Source: Apostichopus californicus
Taxonomy: Eukaryota; Echinodermata; Holothuroidea; Aspidochirotida; Stichopodidae
DNA length: 24,231 nucleotides
Direction of reading: 5' to 3'
Assembly (NCBI GenBank): GCA_020650975.1
Contig: JAIPMN010001575.1
Span: 3,312-27,542 of the forward strand
Shown here: positions 1 to 9,540 of the stretch, in pieces
Numbering within the stretch: position 1 is the first letter of the stretch
Layout: the number at the start of each line of letters is the position of its first letter
Program-made: the position numbers and the translations under genes
The notes under the pieces: generated by a model
What the model was told of the DNA's origin: nothing
Seen by the model: only the letters and a program-made list of their open reading frames with translations
Database searches by the model: none

Positions 1-53
1 AAGGTTACCAGGACATTCTAGGCGCGGTAGAATGAGTGTGCTAAGGTTGTGGG

Positions 54-109
54 GAGACAGGTAAGCTCGTCACTCGTAAATATCCAAACCAGTAAGTTTT
101 GGAGTTTAC
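54..109 (+). repeat. dispersed repeat, copy A (partner at 17762-17821)
   Basis: The stretch starting gagacaggtaag and continuing through atatccaaaccagt and the following gtttggagttta-like segment recurs at 17762-17821 in the same orientation with a few substitutions and small indels. The match covers about 56-60 bp. Two related copies 17.7 kb apart in one gene point to a small interspersed repeat family. The boundaries are those of the visible match, and the full element may be longer. It codes for nothing recognisable. Confidence 0.65.
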
Positions 110-2408
110 GTGTTGTGGAATATTGATCAGGTACAAACTTTCACTGTGGCCTGTTAGATCAATTTTGTACCGATCCCAGGTTTAGCCAAAAAGTTAGAAA
201 AACAAACCAGATCAACATATATGTATATAGAAAGCTACATTTAATAGAGGACAATTTGTTCGATGTTCGGCTTCATCTTTTGAATAATTCAACGTAAAGT
301 TGCCTCTACAGCCTCTCCTACTCCTCCATGAAAAGGCCAGAAGTGATATTCCAAGCCACTTGAGTTGAAGGTAATGGATTAGTACCCATTACAGTCAAAT
401 ACAACTCCAGACTTGTTTGTGAAGGAAGTAGTGTACTGTGCAAGTAATCATACAGCCTGCATTGACGACACACATGGGAGATCCTTAAGTATGGAGTACC
501 TTACGATTATAAACAGAAGAGGGAAAGAACTCGTTGGCTGTCGTAGTCGTCATGGAGTGGAGGACTCTTGAATGAAAGAGCTAGACTTTACCATGTTCAT
601 TAATTAACCATCTCTTCTTACTCTCACGGTTTAAATTGGCTTTGATCGTCACCGTTTGTTATGTTTACCTGTCAAGTATGTTTGTAAAGCTCGAGTTATG
701 AAGTTGTCATATTTCCACTGCGGAAAGTAATATTGTCTTTGGCATTTCCTTTCCAAGTTCATGTGATTCCAATCTGGTGATTGTGATGCACTAGCGTTGC
801 TATGTACATATTATGTGTAGCAATTCCATGTGTTTTAATCATTGACATGAATGATACAAGCCAAGAACACTCCTTCATGGAACTAATTTGCAGTCAAATC
901 TTCTCTCATTCCTGATACAAGCATTTGACAAACCTTGGATAGACATGCACCACAATGGTAACAAGGAAAGACATACACTGTATACAGACATTTCTTGTTT
1001 AACCGATAGTTAGCCTCAAGTTCAACTCACAGATCTGCAGAGGGTTGCATGATTTGTTTAAAATTATTTGTTTAAGTATTAAGTATTTGTTTAAAATGAA
1101 TTCCACTGTGACTTAAAAGCAGCCTTATCTTTGGAAATTAAAAAATATAAAATATGTATTGCAAACAGTAAGTCCCATAAAAGGCAATCGATCATCTTGA
1201 ATATTCAACTTTGATTTCAGTCTTTGTAAAGATATCATGTAAACGTGTTTAAATGTATGCTGTATTGGCCCCAAATATGCTAGATATTGAAATATGGTCA
1301 CCTTTGGTCAAAATTGATAAACTGTTTTTATTACAACCTTCGAGGAAATTTTCCTCACTGGGACATTCAGTCATCTTGTGTGTTCTTTAAAAATGTCTGA
1401 GAACAATTTGGAGAGCAAAGACCTCCAGGAAAGTACTTTCTGAAAACCTTCTAGCAATTATAGCATGCTTTAATTTGGGGCCTATACTGACTACCTATAA
1501 GGAGACATCTATAACATGAACTGTCCAGAATATTTAATCTAGGTACTCACTATAATTCAATGTTTATTTGGTGAAAAAAGCTAGGATTTTGTCTTTGATT
1601 TGATCCTTAATTTGGAATCTTATAATGAGTCAGTATCTAGTAGGCATGGTAAAAAGCCAGAGTTTAGGTGACTATAAGCAAAATATCTGCAAATACTAAA
1701 ACCTTTCAGGTGAGAAGGGAAACTCTCTGAAGGAAAGGAACTGGTTGTGTGCAAATGCAAAAAATAATGCAGTATACTGATTTTGTGTAAAGAGGTACAG
1801 TAGCTGCTTTGAAACAAGGGTTCTGTCAAGGGTTTGTAACTTGAACTACCTGTCTCCTCACAACAGTTCACTTTGGTACAGTCTGCAATGTTTCCCTGTG
1901 TTGTTTCCATAGATGACTTATTTTGATTCGGACTGTTCCAAGATAGTATGGGTTAGCAGGAATATTAACACATGTTTGCTTCCATTTGGCTGATCTATTC
2001 TAAATTCTGCTATTATATACAAGTCTTTGGCCTCATGTGTAAAGTCCCCCCTTGCAAAGATGAGCTTTACAGAAGCATAGCTGGTGTGGACCCAAACTGA
2101 CTTACTTTATTATAGTTATATTGTTGGCTTTTAGCATGCTACTGTATCTATTCTATGATAGAACAGTGTCATCTCCAGTGACTAGAAAATACATCAAAGA
2201 AAAGCTAATTTGACACAATTTTGTTTTACTAGAATCTATGAAATATTTGTATCAGCCTTGAGTTAAAAGAATAAATGAATGTGACAGAAATGAATATGTT
2301 CATCCGAACGGAACAAAAGGTTTGCATGTGAAGCTGTCATAGTTTGTAGCATGTTTCTTACAAAAACACAGCTTCCTCCTTGCTCTCTAGGTTCGTCTGG
2401 ACGTCGCT

Positions 2409-2421
2409 CCCCCCCCCCCCC
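2409..2421 (+). repeat. C13 homopolymer upstream of first exon
   Basis: Thirteen consecutive C lie 62 bp before the acceptor AG of the first exon, followed by a CT-rich stretch. This is outside the usual polypyrimidine tract and upstream of the likely branch point. Such tracts vary in length between individuals and are prone to sequencing error. Confidence 0.9.
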
Positions 2422-2450
2422 TCCCGCTCCCTTTGATTCTTAACCATTTT

Positions 2451-2483
2451 CTAATAATTCTCTCATTTCTTCTTTCATTCTAG
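2451..2483 (+). promoter_or_regulatory. splice acceptor with branch-point candidate, first exon
   Basis: CTAAT at 2451-2455 fits the yUnAy branch consensus, with the branch A at 2454, 29 nt before the exon. A TTAAC at 2440-2444 is a second candidate. A T/C-rich tract with only scattered purines runs from 2456 to the TAG at 2481-2483. The acceptor position is fixed by the reading frame: the exon opens at TAT (Tyr) and matches the MRCK hinge YLVMDYY without a gap. Confidence 0.75.
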
Positions 2484-2732
<249 letters not shown>

Positions 2733-2850
2733 TAATTGATTTCTCCCAATTCAAGGAAATTGAAAAACTACTGTTTATTTTATTCTTGTCTTTACCCTGT
2801 TTCTCCTCTATAAAGGCACTCTGATCTGTCTAGCCCATAAAACTTTGTAA

Positions 2851-2999
2851 CATTTTAGCATGGCACCCCTTATTGACCCACTGCCAGGTCACAGCCCCCA
2901 CCTGCATGGAACAGGGCTCAAAATCCAGAAAATTTCACCAAATGAAAACAAGTGGGCTGTGACCTAGAAGTGGGTTAACAGTGGCACAGTGCTACAATG
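2851..2999. repeat. foldback element: about 48-bp imperfect inverted repeat
   Basis: The left arm (2851-2899) starts cattttagca and runs through acccactgccaggtcacagc. The right arm (2952-2999), read on the other strand, starts cattgtagcact and runs through acccacttctaggtcacagc. The arms align along their whole length with a few mismatches and small gaps, separated by about 52 nt. This suits a small MITE-like or foldback insertion. No target-site duplication is clear, and no transposase is present. Confidence 0.7.
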
Positions 3000-3112
3000 A
3001 CATTACCAACTCTTGTTCTATGCTAGGTAAATTATAGTGCAAACTGTATAAAGGAAGGAGATTGGCAAGTACAGTATCACCACATACAAAGCATCCAAAT
3101 CAACTAAGGTTT

Positions 3113-3150
3113 GGGGTTATGGGATGGGAGGGGGGAGGGTGGGGGGGGGG
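3113..3150 (+). repeat. G-rich tract with G-quadruplex potential
   Basis: Successive G runs (4, 3, 3, 6, 3 and 10) are separated by 1-4 nt loops, which satisfies the usual G4 pattern on the sense strand. The tract lies about 390 nt downstream of the first exon's donor. It would be present in the pre-mRNA. Confidence 0.8.
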
Positions 3151-3794
3151 ACAAGAGGAAGTTTGCCTATCTCAGAGCTAGTCAGAGCATACTGATCAAT
3201 TCTCATTACATCCATTGAGTTTCCTTTTGCAAGAAAAATTGTTGAGTCGTTCTTCTCAATATGGTGAGATATAACCAATTCTTCTCTTGAGTTATTACTG
3301 ACTTGAGCAGATCTGTGCTTCCTGAACAGACTCATAATTTTATGACAAATTTTTAGACCCATTTGCTAATGAAACACCCTCGATGTGCAAATATTGATGA
3401 CATAAATTAGTTCTGCTCGCAGCTGGGATAGAGAGGGATTCACAGCCGAAATGCTGCGTCCAATGGCGTAAGCCCCTTGGCAGAAGCATGAAGCATGTAT
3501 CACTTGGCATGATTGCAGTGTGTAGGATGAAAATTCATGCTTTTTCAGTGCGAAGAGGGAATGACTTAAACACACACAGGATATACTGTCACAGGATGTT
3601 GTTTAAGTGTGGCTTTAGTTGTAGACTTGACTGTACCTGAAACTAACATTTCCATCAAAACACCTGATTTTTCCCCACTGATATAGTTGGATAGATGTAA
3701 TTGGAATTTTGAGGTTTGCAATATAAGCTAAACCTCTGAAAGTGCATAAAACGACATTGTTTGAAGGATGTTCATCCACATGGACCCTCATTTG

Positions 3795-3834
3795 GGCCCC
3801 CCTAGGCTTTTGTACTACAATAGCATAGGGGGCC
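3795..3834. repeat. 40-nt near-perfect hairpin
   Basis: GGCCCCCCTAGGCTTTTGT at 3795-3813 pairs with ACAATAGCATAGGGGGCC at 3817-3834. There is one bulge and two mismatches around a 3-nt ACT loop. The stem of about 18 bp is too short for a typical microRNA precursor, and it may be part of the surrounding dispersed repeat. Confidence 0.75.
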
Positions 3835-3861
3835 TAATACCTCACCTGCCTTTTTGAGTGG

Positions 3862-3884
3862 AGGTCAAAGGTCATTTGGGGTCA
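3862..3884 (+). promoter_or_regulatory. AGGTCA direct repeats: DR1 then DR4-like
   Basis: AGGTCA (3862-3867), a 1-nt spacer and AGGTCA (3869-3874) form a perfect DR1. A 4-nt spacer and GGGTCA (3879-3884) then make a DR4-type arrangement. These match the half-site grammar of RXR-heterodimer and HNF4-type nuclear receptors. Function is inferred; the site sits in a probable repeat. Confidence 0.5.
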
Positions 3885-4004
3885 GCAGAGGGCAAAATGT
3901 GAACATCCCGAAACCCTGTATCTCCTGGACCTGAACATCAAAGGAGCTCATGTGTGCATGGTATGATCTCTAACGTAGTGTAAAGATTTTACACAATTTT
4001 GCGT

Positions 4005-4030
4005 AGGTCATTAAAGGTCATCAGAGTTCA
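4005..4030 (+). promoter_or_regulatory. three AGGTCA/AGTTCA half-sites, each spaced by 4 nt
   Basis: AGGTCA at 4005-4010, TTAA, AGGTCA at 4015-4020, TCAG, AGTTCA at 4025-4030. This is a perfect DR4 followed by a second DR4 with one substitution, the pattern classically bound by thyroid hormone receptor and LXR-type heterodimers. The second internal module of the dispersed repeat carries it. Confidence 0.5.
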
Positions 4031-6060
4031 AACCTTGAAAACCTTGTAAGCACAATATCTCAAGATAGGAAACTTCACGAGATGTCATATTTGACATATT
4101 TTGTACTGGTAGAAGTGGGATGTCCATTATGGTGGCAGAATTTAGGTGTTACCTGTAGCCAATTCTGACAAATTTGACAAAACTGCTTTGATCTCTAGTG
4201 AATAAAACATGGTTCCATTAGAGCAATCAGGTCACCGATTATGATCTTGTTGACAGTTTTGTGTTTATAATCCTTCCCCCTTAGATGAATTAGAAGAATT
4301 TTAAAGAGTTAGTTTCCAGGTACCAGTTCCCTGATATAACATTCTGCAAGACTTATATGGCATATACCAGAATAAGTAAGCTATTTGTAAGCTTTGTTCT
4401 GCAAATACTGTCAAGGCAAGTAACCACTGGGAGGGTCTTCACTCTGGTTAAGAATATAGCTCTCTTGTGATGTATTGGTTGCATGACATTCACTGAACTT
4501 GAAATGTGATCTGCTAGAAGCTAGCTGTTGGATATTCCTAATCAAGAAGTAGTGAAGTTAGTTTCAGCTTCAGCTGTAAATCACCTGTCATCTTCAGTGT
4601 ATTTGTTTTGCTTTCGTTGTAAGATGAACACGGCAGCGGTTTCAGTGCCTGTGTGAAATATTCACCATCAGCGACTCTGTGATAAACGAGAGGCATATGA
4701 AGGAGAAATGTAATGCAAGGGTTGTATCTATATGGGTACTTACTGCTGTACTGTATTAAACTATTTGTATGTTTGTGCATATATGTGTGTGTGTAATGAT
4801 TGTCCATCCCTCTGTTTAGTTGGCTACTTGTCTAGATTTATTAATGATATTGATTCTTATGGGTCATATTTATTCCATACATTAACAGGAAAAAAACAAT
4901 TTAAAGGCTCAATACTAGTAGGGTCAAAAATGAGAACTTATTTAAAAAAAGTTTAATTTTAATCAAGAAATATGGCTCCATGTCTTCCTCAAAAGTGATA
5001 TTGCTCCTTTTTAATTGTTTTGAAGTTATAATATGTACATCACTCCTCTCTTACTGTACCAGTCTTGACCCAGCTATCACACTTTCCCATCTACCTAGTC
5101 AATATATGTAATGAGTCACATGATTTTATGAATATTTCGCCGTGGTGATATCAATATTTAATTAGGAAATGATGAATAGTTCCTTCACCCTTACAAACTG
5201 AAGTCAGTAGACTGCAGCAACTTATTAACGAAATGTAGCTCCATTTTTAAATTCAATTTGATACTATTTATGAATATTTATTGGTTTTCTGCAGTATGAA
5301 TACAGTATGAATAGAAGTCTACCTATGAGTCTTTTTAAACCTGTAATCTTAGTGCTATTAGTGTTTTTTCACAAGGTATTGATTTTAGCACAAAAATTAT
5401 ATGTAAAATGAGATGTGCAAGCAGTGAAAGGAAGTAGTCCCCAGAAACTTAGAGGGCTTAAAAGAGTTTAAGAAGACTGGATCTTTTACAAAGCAAATGT
5501 AAAAGCTACTGTAGGTTTGAAGGTTTTGAGCCCCGAACGCACAATACTTGAGTTCATAACAATGCTGCAGATGTAAATTTGGTACTAAGGAAGGAGGTAC
5601 TGTACATATCCTACTAGTATGATAGTATCCTTGTGAAATTTGCATTCAGTTCCTATTTGCCAATTTCAAGGTAGCAGGATTTGAATTTGACACATTTTAG
5701 ATGGAAATTTAACAAAATTGGAGTGCATCTCTGACAGTGTCAATACACTACAGTGTCATACCATTAACTTCACTTCCCCTTGAAAGTAAAAGCCCACTCC
5801 GAGATAAGAAAAAATTGACTAAAAAACAAATCAAATCAAACCGAAACATTTGGCTATCACCGTGTCACTATGATGTCACACCTGCATGCCTTAAGATAAG
5901 TGATGGTACAAATTTTGACATTCTCAGCTATCAGTATTTAAAAAATGCAAGTAAACAAATAAATGGAAATATATTGAAAAGATTCCTCGGTCATCATGCA
6001 GTCAAAAATAAATTTTCCGCTGGGATGACGGATCCGTTTTAAATCCTGCGAACCGACCCT

Positions 6061-6115
6061 AATGCACGAACCATCATCATGTGGACTGGTTTCGTGGTTC
6101 GAGTAATTGTGCATT
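6061..6115. repeat. inverted repeat with one-sided bulge
   Basis: AATGCAC-GAACCA at 6061-6073 is complemented by TGGTTCG at 6095-6101 and GTGCATT at 6109-6115. An 8-nt bulge interrupts the right arm only. The GGTTCGAGT portion resembles a tRNA B box, but no A box or cloverleaf is present. Confidence 0.6.
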
Positions 6116-6382
6116 GTTCCGGTATCAATGGCATGATTTACTTCCTCCCTAATGGCAATAGTAGAGAGATAATTAGTGTAATCACTAGGTGAAAATAAAC
6201 AGCTTATATGCCTCTAAATTTCATTTGCAAGTAAGGTTAGAGAACTAAATTATATATCTGCAGATGGAGAGGATGGGGAAGGGGAGGATGAAGAGTAAAG
6301 ATATGTAAATATAGGCAGCTTACAGAACTTCAAATCAATATTAACCGTATCCCTCCGAATATAAAATTTCTTCCTCAAGGCT

Positions 6383-7067
6383 ATTCTATCCTAATGAAGG
6401 ATATATCATGGTATCCTCTTGTCTGTCCTATCCTAACTAAGTAGTGTATGTAACTATGATAGTATCCCCGTGTCTGTCTTATCCTAATAAAGGATACATG
6501 GTGGTATCCTCGTGTCTGTCCTATCCTTATGAAAGATATATGGTGGTATCCTCGTGTCTGTCCTATCCTAATTAAGTAGTGTATGTATCTGTGGTAGTAT
6601 CCTCCTGTTCTGTCCTATTCCATACAGGATATATAGTGGTATGCTCTTGTGTGTCTTATCCTTATTAAGAAGTATATGTAAAGTAGTAGCCTCGTGTCTG
6701 TCCTATCCTAATGAAGGATATATGGTAGTATCCTTGTGTCTGTCTTATCCTAATTAACTATGGTACGTATGGTAGTATCCTCCTGTCTGTACTATCCTTA
6801 TTAAGTAGTGTATGTATCTATGGTAGTATCCTGTCCTACATAGTATCCTTATGAAGGATATACACATGGAAGTATCCTAGAGGTATGTTTTTAGTGAAAG
6901 CTATAAACTATAGTTGTACCCACATGTCTGTCCTATATAGTATCCTTTTAAAGGATGGTAGTATCCTAGACGTATGTTCTATCTTAGTGAAAGCTATAAA
7001 CTATGGTTGTACCATCATGTCTGTCCTACATAGAATATCCTATAGTATGAAGGATATGCGGTAGTAA
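6383..7067 (+). repeat. minisatellite of 42/47/51-bp units with hairpin tails
   Basis: Units begin GTATCCTCGTGTCTGTCC with variants. Starts at 6411, 6462, 6504, 6546, 6597, 6639, 6686, 6728, 6775 and 6826 give lengths of 51, 42, 42, 51, 42, 47, 42, 47 and 51 bp. The 42-bp class mostly ends in ATCCTAATGAAGGAT-like palindromic tails. The 51-bp class instead carries AAGTAGTGTATGTATC. Two longer, more diverged units (6872-6960 and 6961 to about 7067) share agtgaaagctataaactat and close the array. A fragment with the palindromic tail (6383-6410) precedes the first unit. The array has no conserved open frame. Confidence 0.9.
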
Positions 7068-8342
7068 TGAAGGTTTAGTGTCCAGGATGTTGATTGAGGT
7101 TGTATAAATGTCTATGGTTATTCCAACTATCCATACAACAGTATTACTCTCTAATGGGAGGATGTGGACAGTAATGGTTCACAAATCTTTTCCGTTCTTG
7201 ATCGGTCAGTCCATCGTCCCGATGAATGACACAAGTACTATCGGGAAGCGCTTCAGATACAAACCTGAAATTATCTCATCAAATATTTCCTCTTTTGTGG
7301 CATCGTTGGTTGAGAAAGTTTTAAATTGAAACCACAATGTAGAAGTCATTATTTCGTTATGATCTTGTCCTTGTGCAGTACTGTTACTGTACATGGTGTG
7401 ATATGATGAAAATTGTGAAAGTCGTGGAAGGTATCTTTGTAATGTACAAACTTATCCTTGGTCAAAGAAGAAAATTATCAGTATGTTTACTACTTCTCCA
7501 TTTGTAAGGATTTTTTCCCCACGAAAGTGATCATTGAACTTGAAAAGAAACATACAGATATTTTCTTATATGTTTTCATTTTCTTCTAACAAATAAATGT
7601 TTTGTTTATTTTTAGAAAACCACAAGATTTGTATACATTGATGTTACTTTGCAAAAGATGACTTTTATCTTCACTTTTAATATCTTTGAAGTTGATAGTT
7701 GAAGGACTATTGGTAGAATTTTAGAAGAACTTTCTTTGCTTCAAGATTAGATACTTTCACTGTTTAAAGTTTACTAGACAATGTCAGATATTTTTTCAGT
7801 ACCTCTCCTAGCTATGTCACATGGTAAAGAGTCGCTATAGTCTGAGGATTTGTCTTCTTTTATAACAAATTTTGTAAATTTATCCCGGTAATTGTGCTGG
7901 TCGTTCCTTTTTTTGTGAAATACACCGATCTTTCGTTTCATTATGGCAATGAAATGTAATCACATCCTTTCTTTTATGGAAGTTGAATCAGCATTCCACG
8001 ACCAATTTTCTAATGACTAGTAACACTCTACCCACACTACACTATTCCATGCTGTGCTTCAAAGCCATCATACTGACAGTATGAACAGCCTGAAACATCT
8101 TGACTGATAGAAACAGGATATCCATAATGCTCAAACTGTCTGCACAATTAAGTGCTCTGAAGTGTGACTTGAAAGAAAAAGTACAACTTATAAAAAAAAT
8201 TAAAAAATACCAATAATAAACTGGGTGGTATTACATCATTAGATATAAACAGCTATCCCATTAGTTAATTAATTAATTACAGTCATTGATGACATTTCAT
8301 TCAATTACTTGCACTTTCTTCTCATGAAGCATATATTCAGGT

Positions 8343-8381
8343 TTAATTCTTGTTTTATCTTTATTACTGTTTTATTTACAG
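8343..8381 (+). promoter_or_regulatory. splice acceptor with branch-point candidate, second exon
   Basis: TTAAT at 8343-8347 is the best branch candidate, with A at 8346, 35 nt before the exon. A T-rich tract leads to ACAG at 8378-8381. The exon's first six bases, GTCCAG, end in another AG, so a downstream acceptor use would remove just Val-Gln and keep frame. Confidence 0.65.
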
Positions 8382-8438
8382 GTCCAGTCCAAGATCGCTG
8401 TAGGTACACCGGATTATATATCACCCGAGATTTTAATG
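8382..8438 (+). CDS. CDC42BPA/B: MRCK-like kinase, activation-loop exon (partial gene)
   Basis: A 57-nt phase-0 exon encodes 19 residues, VQSKIAVGTPDYISPEILM. It holds the end of the activation loop, the GTPDY P+1 loop (residues 8-12) and the SPE version of the APE motif (14-16). The Thr in GTPDY corresponds to the activation-loop threonine of MRCK. The first Ser of the usual QSS pair is kept and the second is Lys here. The last residue is Met where vertebrate MRCKs, as I recall, have Gln and other invertebrates Arg, so the site is probably variable. The donor is GTGAGT at 8439. The frame stays open past the donor to a stop ending at 8624, so an unspliced transcript would give a truncated kinase with a 61-residue unrelated tail. 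Confidence 0.95.
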
Positions 8439-8449
8439 GTGAGTAGCTA

Positions 8450-8600
8450 CTCTGAGTGTTCCTCATGTGGTCATGTTCGCTTCCCTCCACGTCCATTTCC
8501 CGCTGACGTCAATGTGCGTCTAGCGAGGGGGGAAGTCAAATCTGACTTCCAGAAAGGAAGTAGCTTTCCTCCCGATATATACCAATGTGTTGTTATTTGG
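8450..8600 (+). promoter_or_regulatory. CpG-dense patch with CRE palindrome and two hairpins
   Basis: GC content is about 52% over 8461-8580, against a background nearer 37%, and there are about seven CpG within 100 bp. TGACGTCA at 8504-8511 is a full CREB/ATF palindrome. GGAAGTCA (8531-8538) and TGACTTCC (8543-8550) form a perfect 8-bp stem with a 4-nt loop. GAAAG and CTTTC in 8552-8567 make a second small stem and include ETS-like GGAA cores. An intronic enhancer, an alternative promoter or a splicing control element are all possible. The function is inferred. Confidence 0.4.
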
Positions 8601-9335
8601 GTATCAAAACATAGCGTGCGATGACAAGAAGGTGGGTCGTTTTTAAATAACGAGATACTCGAACTTGTTTTTCAGTGGATAGATTCTGTTTTCATCTAAT
8701 CTTCTTGTGAAGAGTGGTTAACAGGATTTGTTTATCCTTTACCTCTGAGAAAAAATGTGTGGAACACGTTGACGTAATAAACATTTACCTTACCATGTTC
8801 AGCATGCTTTACAGATGATATGAAAATATGGTTCAGTTTTATGTTTCCTGTCAGTCAAGATTATGAAGTTTTGAGAGAAAACATCCAAAGCTGTTAATTT
8901 TGTTAGCACCCTAAAGAAAAAACAACGGTGACCTAAATGTGAAAAAGCTTGCTTTAACTAGCTTAAAATAGATTTCAAAGACCTTTGTCCTGAGAAATTC
9001 TTTTAAGTATCTTGATTCGAATTACGAGATGTAGATTAGTTGTACATAATACCTTGAAAATTCGGGAGACAAGACTGAAGACCAATAATAGCTGGACCTA
9101 GTTTTATGTTCTTTGACGGTAAACTGTTGTCAGTTTTAACCATTTTGAAATTTTGAAAAACCGATTTGAAATACCAAGACCGAGTCAATCAAGTTGCAAG
9201 ATATTAAGTGTATTGTTATATAACGAATCATTTCTCTCAACTCTCAATCCAATCCCCATTCATCCACTACCTCTTCTTCGAGCCATCCATCTAATATATC
9301 CTAGACTCATGATTGTTAGTAGGTTAAGGTTCACC

Positions 9336-9540
9336 CGAGTCCTTCTCTCTCCCTCAACCCTCCCTCTCCCCTCCTCTCCCCCTGCCTCTTACCTTTTTAC
9401 ACAAAGAGAGGAAAAGCTCTCCTGTAGATTTTTGCATTACATTCTAATATCAGTGTTATCAACCTTTCCACAACATATTTGTTCAACCCCCCTTCTCCCC
9501 CCCCCCACCTTCACATGTCCCTCTCCCCAAATCCTCTTGC
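9336..9540 (+). repeat. pyrimidine-rich low-complexity DNA
   Basis: Two long C/T-rich blocks (about 9336-9393 and 9486-9540, the latter with a C10 run) flank more ordinary sequence. The bias suppresses stop codons and produces the 147-codon Pro/Ser/Leu-rich frame across it, which should not be read as a gene. Confidence 0.75.

Larger units (their letters stand above)
1..2483 (+). other. 3' portion of an upstream intron of the MRCK-like gene
   Basis: This gene-free stretch ends in the acceptor AG at 2482-2483. I looked for the preceding MRCK exon, which should encode the region before the hinge (in the family, an NKWITTLHYAF-like stretch), and did not find it, so the intron probably starts left of the window. 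The DNA is AT-rich and mostly without structure. It contains one copy of a dispersed repeat (54-109) and a C13 homopolymer (2409-2421). The only longer open frame, 96 codons on the minus strand at 1620-1910, resembles no family I know. That the whole stretch is intron is inference from its position. Confidence 0.75.
3770..4150. repeat. probable dispersed repeat with two diverged internal modules
   Basis: Two modules about 136 bp apart share an order of motifs. AGGTCA-type hexamers come first, then cagag, then aaaccctgtatctcctgga in the first module and aaaccttgtaagcacaatat in the second. This indicates an old internal duplication. The wording resembles AGGTCA-containing interspersed repeats I associate with echinoderm and other marine deuterostome genomes; that family link is from memory. 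The outer limits are estimates. No coding capacity is seen. Confidence 0.5.

Noticed and set aside
5737-6042. 101-codon + strand open frame
   Set aside because: It opens at GTG and has Lys/Asn/Ser-rich composition typical of AT-rich non-coding DNA; no homologue is recognised.
6092-6106. GGTTCGAGT resembling a tRNA B box
   Set aside because: There is no A box at the right distance, no acceptor stem and no T-loop pairing; the motif is explained by the inverted repeat at 6061-6115.
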